Positions 8,851 to 17,662 of a stretch of 64,000 nucleotides of DNA are shown here, piece after piece. The translations under genes were made by a program, and so were the position numbers. This DNA is from Rhizobium cauense. GTDB lineage: Bacteria > Pseudomonadota > Alphaproteobacteria > Rhizobiales > Rhizobiaceae. The notes under the pieces are model-generated. The model worked only from the letters and a program-made list of their open reading frames with translations, was not told the origin of the DNA and made no database searches. The DNA lies in NCBI RefSeq assembly GCF_019511525.1, contig NZ_JAEUAT010000023.1, positions 36,449 through 100,448 of the forward strand, in the 5' to 3' direction. Position 1 is the stretch's first letter; the number at the start of each line of letters is the position of its first letter.

Positions 8851-9453
8851 ATGACACCGGGCACCACTCACACGTCTCCGATTGTGCTCCCATCAATCCT
8901 CCTGATCCTTGTGGCAACCACGGCAGGCGCCATCGCGTATTTCCGCGAGCCTCGACAGTATCGTGCTGATCCGCCAGTGTCCTCATCCCTAGAGGGGTTA
9001 AGGTTGATGCCGAATGGCATAGCTGGGACACCCCCTGATGTCTATTTCGCGCTCGGCAAACCCTTCGAGAAAACAGCCTTCGACCTGTCTCAGGGCAAGC
9101 GCCTCTATACCTGGTTCGGATGTGTCCAATGCCACGGAGAAGGTGAAGGTGGGAAGGGACCGTCATTTCTCGACGGGTGGTGGCTATATGGCCCATCGAT
9201 GGTGTCTATCGTCGCATCCGTCCGGGATGGTCGGCCGCACGGAATGCCAGCGTTCAGAAGCAGGATGACGATTGACGAGATATGGCAGCTTTCCGGGTAT
9301 GTGAAGGCAGTCGGTGCGTATTCGGCGAGCGTCAACGCGCCTGCGCGCAACGACGACCGACAGACGCGGCCAGCTGAGAACCGCGCGCCGGCTGCGTCCC
9401 TTTTCCGAGAGGATCCCGCAGTCGTTCATCCGAATCAGGGGCCTACTCCGTGA
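8851..9453 (+). CDS. membrane-anchored monohaem cytochrome c
   Basis: 200 residues with one N-terminal membrane anchor (IVLPSILLILVATTAGAIAYF), haem site CVQCH at about residue 90, and an axial Met candidate in GRPHGMPAF. The tail is long and disordered. It overlaps the next gene by 4 bp (GTGA). It is likely the electron carrier feeding the adjacent CuA subunit. Confidence 0.85.
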   Translation: MTPGTTHTSPIVLPSILLILVATTAGAIAYFREPRQYRADPPVSSSLEGLRLMPNGIAGTPPDVYFALGKPFEKTAFDLSQGKRLYTWFGCVQCHGEGEGGKGPSFLDGWWLYGPSMVSIVASVRDGRPHGMPAFRSRMTIDEIWQLSGYVKAVGAYSASVNAPARNDDRQTRPAENRAPAASLFREDPAVVHPNQGPTP

Positions 9454-10430
9454 AGCGGCCTCTACTACTGCTACTTCCTCCCGTATTTTTGTGCGGCTGC
9501 GATGGCATCCAATCGGCGCTTGATCCTCATGGACAATCAGCCGTTCTCCTGAGGGATCTGATTATCGGCATCGTGATTGTCTGCACCATCGTGTGGCTGG
9601 CGGTAATGGCTACGCTTGTCTGGGCACTGCAGCGCCGACGAGATGTGCCTGAAACGGCAGAACGCCGTCTGCGTAATGCTGTCATCGCAGCCGTCGCAGG
9701 AACAGTTGTTATCATCACCGGACTGACAATCGCAAGTTTTTACACCACCCGTGGTTTAGGTCCGGAGCCTGATGTCGACCTGACGATCCGGGTGCGGGCG
9801 CAGCAATGGTGGTGGCAGTTCATCTATGAGGACAAGAACGCGGCAAAGGGGTTCCAGGCAGCGAACGAAATCCACATCCCGGTTGGCAAGACGATCCGGG
9901 TTCTTCTCGAAAGCACAGATGTGATTCATTCCTTCTGGGTGCCGAGCCTTGCGGGCAAGCAGGACCTTATTCCAGGGCGGGAAAACATACTTACTTTCCG
10001 CGCCGATAAACCAGGCGTCTACCGGGGCCAGTGCGCCGAATTTTGCGGGTTGCAACACAGCCATATGGCGTTCGTGGTAATTGCAGAGGATGAGCAGGCA
10101 TACCGCCAATGGGAGGCCGCCCAGCGCGCACCCGCAAAAGAGCCCGACGAGGTTGACACTGTTGCGGGCAAACGGGCTTTCCTCGCCAAGCAGTGCAGCG
10201 CCTGCCACACGATCCGCGGGACGGAGGCAACCGGGACCTCGGGCCCTGACCTAACTCACGTCGGAAGCCGAGCGACGGTTGGTGCGGGTCTTCTCAACAA
10301 CACCCGCGGTTCGCTTGCCGCCTGGATTGCCGATCCCCAGACGCTGAAGCCCGGGAACAACATGCCGCTCGTGCCTCTTTCGCCAGAAGAGCTCCGGCAG
10401 ATTTCCGCCTATATGGAAAGCTTAAAGTGA
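9450..10430 (+). CDS. coxB: cytochrome c oxidase subunit II with fused cytochrome c domain
   Basis: 326 residues. A lipoprotein signal (LLLPPVFLCGC) is followed by two transmembrane helices (about 35-60 and 70-92). The CuA domain has VIHSFWVPSLAGKQDLIPG and the copper loop GQCAEFCGLQHSHM (about 197-210). A C-terminal cytochrome c domain follows with CSACH at about 249 and a Met candidate in GNNMPL. This is the caa3 arrangement. GTG start; coupled to both neighbours by overlap. Confidence 0.95.
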   Translation: MKRPLLLLLPPVFLCGCDGIQSALDPHGQSAVLLRDLIIGIVIVCTIVWLAVMATLVWALQRRRDVPETAERRLRNAVIAAVAGTVVIITGLTIASFYTTRGLGPEPDVDLTIRVRAQQWWWQFIYEDKNAAKGFQAANEIHIPVGKTIRVLLESTDVIHSFWVPSLAGKQDLIPGRENILTFRADKPGVYRGQCAEFCGLQHSHMAFVVIAEDEQAYRQWEAAQRAPAKEPDEVDTVAGKRAFLAKQCSACHTIRGTEATGTSGPDLTHVGSRATVGAGLLNNTRGSLAAWIADPQTLKPGNNMPLVPLSPEELRQISAYMESLK

Positions 10431-12340
10431 TGGCCGAACAGCACCTAACAGGGTTGAGAGACATTGAGCTGGACCAAGCGGGGCTGGATCGGGCGCTCGG
10501 CAGGACCTGGGGTTCAAACCATGGCTTCTGGGGTGCGATCGCCAACGTCGATCACAAGGTGATTGCCCGCCGCTATATAGTCACGGCTTTTGTCTTTCTG
10601 ATGTTAGGGGGTGTTCTGGCACTTGCAATGCGGCTCCAGCTAGCGCAGCCGGAGGCCAGGTTTATTGGTCCGGACAGATATAACCAAATATTCACTATGC
10701 ATGGCTCGAACATGATGTTCCTCTTTGCCGTGCCGGTAATGGAGGCGATGGCTGTCTACCTCGTGCCCCTGATGGTCGGCACGCGCAATATCGCGTTTCC
10801 ACGGCTGAACGCTTTTTCCTACTGGGTCTTTTTGGCCGGAGGTATCTTGCTTTGGCTTTCGTTCCTGCTTGACGCCGCACCTGATGTCGGCTGGTTTGCC
10901 TATGTGCCGCTCGCGGGCCCGGAGTACGGAGCGGGCAAACGCGCCGATATATGGGCACAAATGATCACCTTCACGGAGCTTTCGGCGTTGGCGATCGCGG
11001 TGGAAATCGTGGTGACCGTCTTCACCCAAAGAGCGCCAGGAATGTCGCTCGACCGCATTCCGCTTTTGGTCTGGGCAATGGTCGTCATGGCGTTCCTGGT
11101 GATCATGGCCATGCCGGCAATCATGTTCGCAAGTTCGACCTTGATCATGGACCGACTCGTTGGAACTCATTTCTATAATCCAGCGGAGGGCGGCGACGCG
11201 CTGCTTTGGCAACACGTCTTCTGGTTCTTCGGCCATCCGGAAGTTTACATCATCTTCCTGCCCGCCGTCGGCATGGTCTCCACGATCCTGCCTACTTTTG
11301 TTCAGCGGCCGATTTTCGGCTATCTACCGCTTGTCATGGCCCTCATCGCAACGGGCGTGCTGTCCTTTGGACTATGGGTCCATCATATGTTCGTCGTCGG
11401 ACTGCCACGGCTAGGAGAAAGCTTTTTTACGGCCTCCAGTATGGCGATCGCTGTTCCAGCCGGCATCCAGATCTTCTGCTGGCTGGCGACGCTCTGGGAT
11501 GGACGACCAGTGTTCAAGGTACCCATGCTTTACATCCTCGGCTTCATCGTGACGTTCGTGATCGGCGGCCTGACGGGAGTGATGGTCGCCTCGGTGCCCT
11601 TCGATACCCAGGTCCACGACACTTATTTTGTCGTTGCGCATTTCCACTACGTCTTGATAGGGGGCGCAGTCTTTCCGTTGCTTGGGGCGATTTATTACTG
11701 GTTTCCCAAAATGACCGGGAGGATGATGAGCGAAACCTTGGGACGCTGGTCGTTCTGGTTGATCTTCCTAGGCTTTCACCTCACGTTCTTTCCGATGCAT
11801 ATCCTCGGGCTGCAGGGCATGCCGCGCCGCATCTATACCTATCAGCCGGAACTGCCTTGGAGCGGGCTTAACATGTTTGTCAGCCTGAGTTCGATCATGC
11901 TGGCTGCAGGGTTTTTAGTCTTTTTTGTAGACGCGATCCGCAGTTGCAGGATTGGGCCGAAGGCTGGAGAAAATCCGTGGAACGCACCGACGCTGGAATG
12001 GGCGACTACCTCACCGCCGCCACCATACAATTTCCGCTCGATCCCTGTGGTGGAGGACCGCAATCCGCTTTGGTCACAGAGGGGCGAACGTGCCATCGCA
12101 TCAGGTTTGCGGACCGATCGCCGCGAACTTTTGGTGACCAGCGTAGTTGAAGCATTGCCGGTGGCGCGCGAGTCTTCGGCGCGAAGCTCGGTGTGGCCCT
12201 TCTGGGCGGCGATAGCCACCGCGGTCATGCTGATCTGGTCGATGTTTTCGGCCTGGGCGGTGATCTGGGGCTCGATCCCGATCGCACTCACTCTGATCGG
12301 CTGGTTCTGGCCGAAGGGAACACCGGAGGACGATTCATGA
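10430..12340 (+). CDS. ctaD: cytochrome c oxidase subunit I
   Basis: 636 residues, about twelve transmembrane helices. All metal ligands are visible: low-spin haem His in TMHGSNMMF, CuB His and cross-linked Tyr in GHPEVYIIFLP, the CuB His pair in WVHHMFVVG, and the two haem His in DTYFVVAHFHYV. The Tyr next to the HPEV motif marks an A-type haem-copper oxidase. It starts within the stop of subunit II (TGATG). Confidence 0.96.
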   Translation: MAEQHLTGLRDIELDQAGLDRALGRTWGSNHGFWGAIANVDHKVIARRYIVTAFVFLMLGGVLALAMRLQLAQPEARFIGPDRYNQIFTMHGSNMMFLFAVPVMEAMAVYLVPLMVGTRNIAFPRLNAFSYWVFLAGGILLWLSFLLDAAPDVGWFAYVPLAGPEYGAGKRADIWAQMITFTELSALAIAVEIVVTVFTQRAPGMSLDRIPLLVWAMVVMAFLVIMAMPAIMFASSTLIMDRLVGTHFYNPAEGGDALLWQHVFWFFGHPEVYIIFLPAVGMVSTILPTFVQRPIFGYLPLVMALIATGVLSFGLWVHHMFVVGLPRLGESFFTASSMAIAVPAGIQIFCWLATLWDGRPVFKVPMLYILGFIVTFVIGGLTGVMVASVPFDTQVHDTYFVVAHFHYVLIGGAVFPLLGAIYYWFPKMTGRMMSETLGRWSFWLIFLGFHLTFFPMHILGLQGMPRRIYTYQPELPWSGLNMFVSLSSIMLAAGFLVFFVDAIRSCRIGPKAGENPWNAPTLEWATTSPPPPYNFRSIPVVEDRNPLWSQRGERAIASGLRTDRRELLVTSVVEALPVARESSARSSVWPFWAAIATAVMLIWSMFSAWAVIWGSIPIALTLIGWFWPKGTPEDDS

Positions 12341-12939
12341 GAGAAAGGGTTGTTCTTGACGTTTCTCACCTGCCGCTTCATGCGACGGGTACAGCTAGCC
12401 CGACCTGGTGGGGTACCTGCGCCTTCATGCTGATTGAGGGCTCCGGCTTCGGCCTGGCGATTGCCGTCTACTTCTATCTCATGAGTCTTGCGCCCCGTTG
12501 GCCGGTAGATGCTCCTCCGCCGGACCTTTGGGCGGGAACCGTCGTGACTATGCTGTTGATCGTGAGCTTGGTTCCAAACATCCTCGTGTCACGTTGGGCG
12601 AAGCAGAAGGATTTGCGCCGGGTCCAGATCGGACTCGTCATCATGTCGGTGATGGGGGCCGTGCCGCTCGTATTTCGCGCCTACGAGTTTCCTGCCTTGC
12701 ATGTCCTTTGGGACGACAGCGTCTATGGTTCGATCACCTGGACGATCCTAGGATTGCACACAACCCACATATTAACCGACTTGGTCGATACGCTGGTTTT
12801 GACCTGTTTGATGTTTTCACGGCACGGCGACAACCCCCGCCGATACGGTGATGTACAAGACAATTGCCTCTACTGGAATTTCGTCGTCGCAACCTGGCTG
12901 CCGATTTATGCCTGCCTCTACTGGGTGCCGCGCCTATGA
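12337..12939 (+). CDS. ctaE: cytochrome c oxidase subunit III
   Basis: 200 residues with about five helices. Markers are TWWGTCAFMLIEGSGF and the C-terminal DNCLYWNFVVATWLPIYACLYWVPRL. It is shorter than the seven-helix form, as in many caa3 operons. ATGA overlap with subunit I. Confidence 0.9.
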   Translation: MRERVVLDVSHLPLHATGTASPTWWGTCAFMLIEGSGFGLAIAVYFYLMSLAPRWPVDAPPPDLWAGTVVTMLLIVSLVPNILVSRWAKQKDLRRVQIGLVIMSVMGAVPLVFRAYEFPALHVLWDDSVYGSITWTILGLHTTHILTDLVDTLVLTCLMFSRHGDNPRRYGDVQDNCLYWNFVVATWLPIYACLYWVPRL

Positions 12940-13247
12940 GACCGGCCATTAACCAATTTGGCGGTTTGATCGTGGCGCCGGCCGCCTGGGCGGCGAACCT
13001 ACAGCTCGGCCAAATCCTTCCCCATATCGACTGCGCGTCCGGCCTCACCTTGACGGCGGCAGCCAGCTTCGTCGCTGCGATCGTAGCCCTGATCGGCACC
13101 GTCGTATCTTGCCAGGCCTATGTCGTCTCGGTTTCTCGCAACTCATTGTTCGTTGCGGGTCTCGGTGCGCTTACGGGAGCAGCCTTTCTGTTCGCGCTTT
13201 TCCTCCAGGGAGCAGCAACACTGCTGCTGGACGCATGTCAACGTTGA
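12936..13247 (+). CDS. small membrane protein of the oxidase operon
   Basis: 103 residues with three hydrophobic segments. It shares position and a pattern (GLIVAPAAWAANLQL) with the 127-residue protein at 21226-21609 (LFTGPVVWALHFLACY), so both oxidase operons carry one between the subunit III part and CtaG. A structural (subunit IV-like) or assembly role is inferred from context. ATGA overlap upstream. Confidence 0.75.
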   Translation: MRPAINQFGGLIVAPAAWAANLQLGQILPHIDCASGLTLTAAASFVAAIVALIGTVVSCQAYVVSVSRNSLFVAGLGALTGAAFLFALFLQGAATLLLDACQR

Positions 13248-14119
13248 TGATCCTTCTCGTGGCGCTCATGAGTGCTGGCAGCGCGGCCGCGCATGGCGCG
13301 CTAGAGCACGGCGCTGCGCCGGAATGGACTTTCGATCCATGGATCGTCACGCCCATCGCTCTGGCGGGAGGGCTTTTCGCAATCGGACAAGCAAAACTCG
13401 CGGTGCGGTCGAAGGAAAGGACGATTGTCATCAGATCCGGCGCCGCCTATTGGGGCGGCTGGACCGTGCTCTTCGTCGCCTTGATGTCCCCACTGCATTT
13501 CCTTGGCGAACATCTCTTCACATTCCACATGATTGAGCATGAGCTTGTGATGGCGATCGCAGCGCCTCTGATCGTAGTGGCGCGTCCGATCGGCGTTTTG
13601 ATATGGGGTTTGCCGAGGGCTGCACGCCACCTCGTCATGACCGTGGTGAAATCGCATCCGGTTGAGCGGACCTGGGATTTCCTGACCAAGGGAACGGTCG
13701 CGACATTGCTGCATGGGCTTGCAATATGGATCTGGCATGCTCCGGCCCTGTTTGACGCAACGGTAACCGTGGTGACACTACACCGGCTGCAGCATCTCAG
13801 TTTCTTTGTGACAGCAATCCTGTTTTGGTGGGCAATCGTCTGGAAGGTGGGGAGGGGGGCTGGCGCGTGGCACCTCTTCGTGACGATGATGCATACAAGT
13901 GTTCTGGGAGCCCTCATCACTCTTAGTCCTCGCGTCGCTTATGTCTCGCAAACCCAAGCCGCTCCTGACTGGGGGCTGACGCCGCTGGAGGATCAGCAGC
14001 TTGCCGGCATCGTCATGTGGGTACCGGGCGGGATCATCTATGCGGGGGCTGCCCTGGCTATGCTTGCGATATGGATTTCGACTGCGAGCCGAGGAGGAGC
14101 CTATGTACGCCGCCTCTAG
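13235..14119 (+). CDS. ctaG: cytochrome c oxidase assembly protein, Caa3-CtaG family
   Basis: 294 residues with an export-type start (LMILLVALMSAGSAAAHG) and about seven membrane spans. His-rich positions include LHFLGEHLFTFHMIEHEL, typical of the caa3-type CtaG family proposed to help metal insertion. The family's LITLSPRVAY and DQQLAGIVMWVPGG are present. It overlaps both neighbours. Confidence 0.9.
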   Translation: MSTLMILLVALMSAGSAAAHGALEHGAAPEWTFDPWIVTPIALAGGLFAIGQAKLAVRSKERTIVIRSGAAYWGGWTVLFVALMSPLHFLGEHLFTFHMIEHELVMAIAAPLIVVARPIGVLIWGLPRAARHLVMTVVKSHPVERTWDFLTKGTVATLLHGLAIWIWHAPALFDATVTVVTLHRLQHLSFFVTAILFWWAIVWKVGRGAGAWHLFVTMMHTSVLGALITLSPRVAYVSQTQAAPDWGLTPLEDQQLAGIVMWVPGGIIYAGAALAMLAIWISTASRGGAYVRRL

Positions 14120-14507
14120 AGTTTGGTGGATGGGGATAGTGATCCTGTTGATAGCTGCAGCAAGCGGGGTCGGCACCAGCATGGTTAAGGACAGGCAGCA
14201 GCGGGTTGCCGTGGCGAAGGCCATGACAGGTGGCAATTCGGAAATTGCTCCGCAGATCTTCCGAAAATACGGGTGTGCCGGCTGCCATACTATCCCCGGC
14301 GTCCACGGCGCAGACGGCAAGGTCGGAGGGCCCCTTACCGCCATGCGCCAACGGGTCTATGTGGGCGGGGTCTTGAACAACACACCGGATAACTTGGTCC
14401 GATGGATTGTTTCTCCACCGACATTTTCACCCAGAACCGCGATGCCAGTCACGGGCATATCGGAGGAGGAAGCCAGGAATCTTGCGGCCTTCCTCTACGC
14501 CCGATAG
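14103..14507 (+). CDS. small membrane-anchored cytochrome c
   Basis: 134 residues: one N-terminal anchor (VWWMGIVILLIAAASGVG), haem site CAGCH at about residue 59, and TAMPVTG as the Met ligand region. The sequence around GGPLTAMRQRVYVGGVLNNTPDNLVRWI resembles the cytochrome domain fused to subunit II. It is the last gene of the operon; the stop at 14507 abuts the convergent dihaem cytochrome gene. Confidence 0.88.
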   Translation: MYAASRVWWMGIVILLIAAASGVGTSMVKDRQQRVAVAKAMTGGNSEIAPQIFRKYGCAGCHTIPGVHGADGKVGGPLTAMRQRVYVGGVLNNTPDNLVRWIVSPPTFSPRTAMPVTGISEEEARNLAAFLYAR

Positions 14508-14508
14508 C

Positions 14509-15447
14509 TCACGGGTGGGGCGTGGGGCGGGGAGGCAGCGACTTTACGAAACGGGCAATGGCATCGCGATCGCTTTGCGGGAGCTCCGCGGTGTTCAAAA
14601 CGACATCGGCCATCGAGGAGCCGACGCGGCCGTGAGCCGGTGTCTCACCGGTCTTCAAAACAGTGGCAATGTCACCTTGCGACCAATCGCCAATGCGTGC
14701 AGGAGTGATGTTCGGAACAAAGCCGGTCCCCTCGGGATCGACGCCGCCGGCAAATTTCGTGGCCGGCTTGATGGCGCCCATTATGTTCCGGCTGGAGTGG
14801 CATTCTGCACAATGACCCAGGGTCTCGCTAAGGTACGTGCCGCGATCAGCGCTACTTCTGGCTTCGGCCGCTCCCTCCTTGAAAAACAGTAGCTTCCAGA
14901 ATCCGATGGCTGGGCGCAGTCGGAATGGAATCGCGAGATCATGTGGTGGCGGCTTGCCTGACACTTTCGGCAAAGTGAGCAGGTAGGCGTATAGGTCCTG
15001 AATGTCTTCGCGGCTCATTCCGGTGTAGCTGGTGTAGGGAAAGGCGGGATAGTAGTGTTGGCCCGCTGGAGAAACGCCTGCAACAAGGGCATTAGCGAGG
15101 TCAACCACTGACCACGAGCCGATGCCATCGACCGGATCGGAGGAAATGTTTGGTACCCGAAAGGTTCCGAAGGGCGAGGCAAGCGCCAGCCCTCCTCCAA
15201 GCTTCAAAGGGTCGGTCTGGCCGGGAGTGGCGTGACAGGAGGAGCAGTAGGCGGCCACGAACACGATGCGTCCCCGGTCAGCATTTCCGCTTGCCAAGAT
15301 CGCATCCTCACTCGAAAAACGAGGTACCGCGGCGGTGAGGACCAGTAAGCCCAAGATGGCTGCTAGCGCGCCTATCGACATCAACCAAACGAAGAATGGG
15401 ATCCTGAACTGCTTGCGGGCCAAAGTGGCGGTAACTTCAGCGGTCAT
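14509..15447 (-). CDS. dihaem cytochrome c, membrane anchored
   Basis: 312 residues: an N-terminal anchor (IPFFVWLMSIGALAAILGLLVLTAAV), haem sites CSSCH (about 70) and CAECH (about 213), with FGTFRVPNISSDPVDGIG between. This resembles the cytochrome subunits of membrane alcohol/gluconate-type dehydrogenases. The start at 15447 overlaps the stop of the upstream small gene (ATGA). It could carry electrons from a periplasmic dehydrogenase to one of the two oxidases. Confidence 0.85.
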   Translation of the reverse strand: MTAEVTATLARKQFRIPFFVWLMSIGALAAILGLLVLTAAVPRFSSEDAILASGNADRGRIVFVAAYCSSCHATPGQTDPLKLGGGLALASPFGTFRVPNISSDPVDGIGSWSVVDLANALVAGVSPAGQHYYPAFPYTSYTGMSREDIQDLYAYLLTLPKVSGKPPPHDLAIPFRLRPAIGFWKLLFFKEGAAEARSSADRGTYLSETLGHCAECHSSRNIMGAIKPATKFAGGVDPEGTGFVPNITPARIGDWSQGDIATVLKTGETPAHGRVGSSMADVVLNTAELPQSDRDAIARFVKSLPPRPTPHP

Positions 15448-15659
15448 AGCGATCTCGCCAATCCCCTTTTGTCGGTCAATAGATGCTCCCCGCGCGAGCA
15501 AAGAGAAGGCAGCCCCGCCTTTGCTTTGAAGAGCTCGATGCGGAACCCTTGCAAACCAAGCGCTATTGCAGACCATCGGCACTCTAGCGCTGCTCTGAAC
15601 TCGACAACACGTACATCGGCGCCTTGCGCGCTTGCTCTGATTAATCGTTGGAGCTTCAT
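15444..15659 (-). CDS. small protein coupled to dihaem cytochrome gene
   Basis: 71 residues (MKLQRLIRASAQGADVRVVEFRAALECR...). The stop overlaps the cytochrome ATG, and a stress-type promoter lies 94 bp upstream. Function unknown. Confidence 0.55.
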   Translation of the reverse strand: MKLQRLIRASAQGADVRVVEFRAALECRWSAIALGLQGFRIELFKAKAGLPSLCSRGEHLLTDKRGLARSL

Positions 15660-15752
15660 TATTGGAGGCCCCTTACCGTGGCCAGACTATTACCCAGCCG
15701 TTGCGACCTTGGACGAGATTGGCCTAGCACAATCAACCGCTTGTCGAGCTGT

Positions 15753-15777
15753 AACTGCACAATGGATCAAGAGTTCC
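15753..15777 (-). promoter_or_regulatory. EcfG/RpoE2-type promoter, AGTT variant
   Basis: Minus strand GGAAC, 16-nt spacer, AGTT; the next genes downstream are the 71-residue protein and the dihaem cytochrome. Confidence 0.5.
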
Positions 15778-15996
15778 ATCCGGACGATACATATCTGAGA
15801 TGCAGGGGATTTCGGGCGGGAAGGAAAAACTCCAGCTCCGGGTTTCAAAGCATGAAACCAGGGTTGAGACCCGGTCGAGTCTGGAGCAAGGGGAAGATGC
15901 AAGGCAGGCTATGTCCAGTTCGACAGCAAGCCGTCAGCGAATTCTGCCTGGGAAGTGTAGCCCGACGTCCGAAAAGGGGGTCACGCTGCGTATCAT

Positions 15997-16097
15997 GAGA
16001 AAGACCCCGCTGGCTGTGGAGGCGGGGCCTTTCTACAGGAATGGATGCCGGAGGGTTGGCATCCACTCAAAGAACAAGAGTGGAAGAGATTAGTTCC
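15997..16097 (-). ncRNA. predicted stress-sigma sRNA unit (16 kb)
   Basis: Minus strand: GGAAC (16097-16093), 16-nt spacer, TGTT (16076-16073). The predicted RNA begins near 16067. Its first stem ATGCC/GGCAT encloses the loop AACCCTCC, which can pair with a Shine-Dalgarno sequence. A terminator stem GGCCCCGC/GCGGGGTC at 16029-16003 is followed by TCTTTCTC. Expected RNA about 70 nt. It has the same architecture as the units at 53.3-53.8 kb. The rest of 15660-16352 shows no gene. Confidence 0.6.
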
Positions 16098-16352
16098 CGT
16101 TAGGGAGCAGATGGCACCCCTTGTCTCAGATCTCGGGTCGGCGTGTCTATCTAAGCCTATCGCGTTCGAGACAACTTAAAGACGCGCGCGCGTGATCATG
16201 TCAGGAACGTTCATGTCCTCGATCAATGCGCCTTCGCGATCAAAAAGGCACTTGGATCTTGAATATGGCCAATCTATTGTTGCGGCGAAAGCTTGATAGC
16301 ATAGGCACCGTCGTTCATCGAATTGATGCACTCGACAAAGCTTGCGCAGTCC

Positions 16353-17186
16353 TTAGGCCTTCGTGCCAACCGTCAGATTGGCAAGAGCGATCTCGCCGTC
16401 TGTGATATAATGGTTCACTTTCGCCGGCATCAAGCGCGTGCCTGACCCGTGTAGTGAAACATCCCCAATTACGCGTGCTTCCGTCAGGTGACTGATGATG
16501 TAGTTGCGTTCGGCGTTGGTGTCTGGAGCGGTGGCATGGGTAATTTGAAACGTCAGCCAGGTCAATGATAGGCCGGTATCTCGCGTGCCCGCTCCAACCC
16601 ACAGCACCGGCTGGCTGGCGGACGGCTTTTCGGTGTTCAACCAGAAGCTTGCATCGGTCATGTCGTCTTCGGAATGGGCGAGGCCAAGCGCCCAGAAGCG
16701 TATGTGGTGCCTTTTGCGAGGGCTGTTGTCGATAGGCTCCTGAAACCCAATGTCCTGGCGTCGGCCAAAGAGGTAGAAAGTACTGAATGGTGCGGTGGGG
16801 TAGGGGGAGTTCGTCAAAAACGCCCGTGCCATTCTCAGTGAGCTTGTAATACCGAGATCGTCAGCAGTTGACCAACCCGCTAGCGCGAAAGCCTGGCGAA
16901 GGTGTTCTAGGGTGCCGATCAGGACAAGGTTTACGGGATCGCCAGGCAGACCATCAGACGAGATGGTGTAACTTGGGATGATGCCACGGTGAAGAAGTTT
17001 CAGACCAAGGCGGACAACGTTCGGTAGAATGAAATAGGCAGCCAACCCATACGTAACACACACTGCAACTATCCACGGAAGCCTGTGGTCGGCGGTATCG
17101 AAAACAACGAACACTATGAGCCAAACGCTGAGTGCACCCAGCAGAAAAATCAGGCACCGCTGGAGTATCCGCTTCACCAATCTCAT
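16353..17186 (-). CDS. LssY C-terminal domain-like membrane protein
   Basis: 277 residues: two N-terminal membrane spans (CLIFLLGALSVWLIVFVVF and WIVAVCVTYGLAAYFIL). A soluble domain follows with GDPVNLVLIGTLEHLRQAFALAGW, YLFGRRQDIGFQEPI and RKRHHIRFWAL, as in the LssY C-terminal domain family. Function unknown in rhizobia. Start 17186 is supported by GGAGG. Confidence 0.78.
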   Translation of the reverse strand: MRLVKRILQRCLIFLLGALSVWLIVFVVFDTADHRLPWIVAVCVTYGLAAYFILPNVVRLGLKLLHRGIIPSYTISSDGLPGDPVNLVLIGTLEHLRQAFALAGWSTADDLGITSSLRMARAFLTNSPYPTAPFSTFYLFGRRQDIGFQEPIDNSPRKRHHIRFWALGLAHSEDDMTDASFWLNTEKPSASQPVLWVGAGTRDTGLSLTWLTFQITHATAPDTNAERNYIISHLTEARVIGDVSLHGSGTRLMPAKVNHYITDGEIALANLTVGTKA

Positions 17187-17662
17187 CGCAGTCCTCCGAG
17201 ATTGGGGCAAGCGACACGCCTGCCTCAATAGGCCGACCTCCGGCGATGTAAACTATTCTCAGAGCATCGTTCTTGTCCAGCCATATGGCGGCGCGCACCC
17301 TGCGCCCTGGCATGAAGTTGACGTGCCAGCACATGGTGCTTGCATTCCCGTTCGCCACCGTACCAACTTCCCCGACCAGACTTTGGTCCGATTGCTGGCA
17401 GCCTCGCCCGCCTTAGAGTCTCACTATCCTTCACTCTCCTGGAAGGATAAGGGAGGCTACTCGGGCGGGGTTAGTCATTGTATCGGTGGCCTCCCAACTT
17501 CTACATCGGATTGAGCAGCAAGGCACGCGGAGTAGACGCGCCCGTGGGCCCAAGTGACGACAATTTCGCCTGGTTCGGGAATTGCGAGACTTCTGGCGTG
17601 TAACAGTCGAAGTTGCGTCCCGCTGCGCTCCGCCGCTCAGAAAACCGGGACGATGGCGAGAA
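17187..17662. other. intergenic stretch with possible gene remnant
   Basis: A minus-strand frame from GTG 17358 reads MANGNASTMCWHVNFMPGRRVRAA... and LRIVYIAGGRPIEAG, protein-like for about 65 residues. It then runs through the start of the LssY-like gene as a shadow. It may be the 5' half of a truncated gene. Nothing else is seen. Confidence 0.3.

Noticed and set aside
10640..11236. Long minus-strand frames opposite oxidase subunit I
   Set aside because: Shadows of a perfectly motif-bearing gene; no ribosome sites and His/Arg-rich noise composition.
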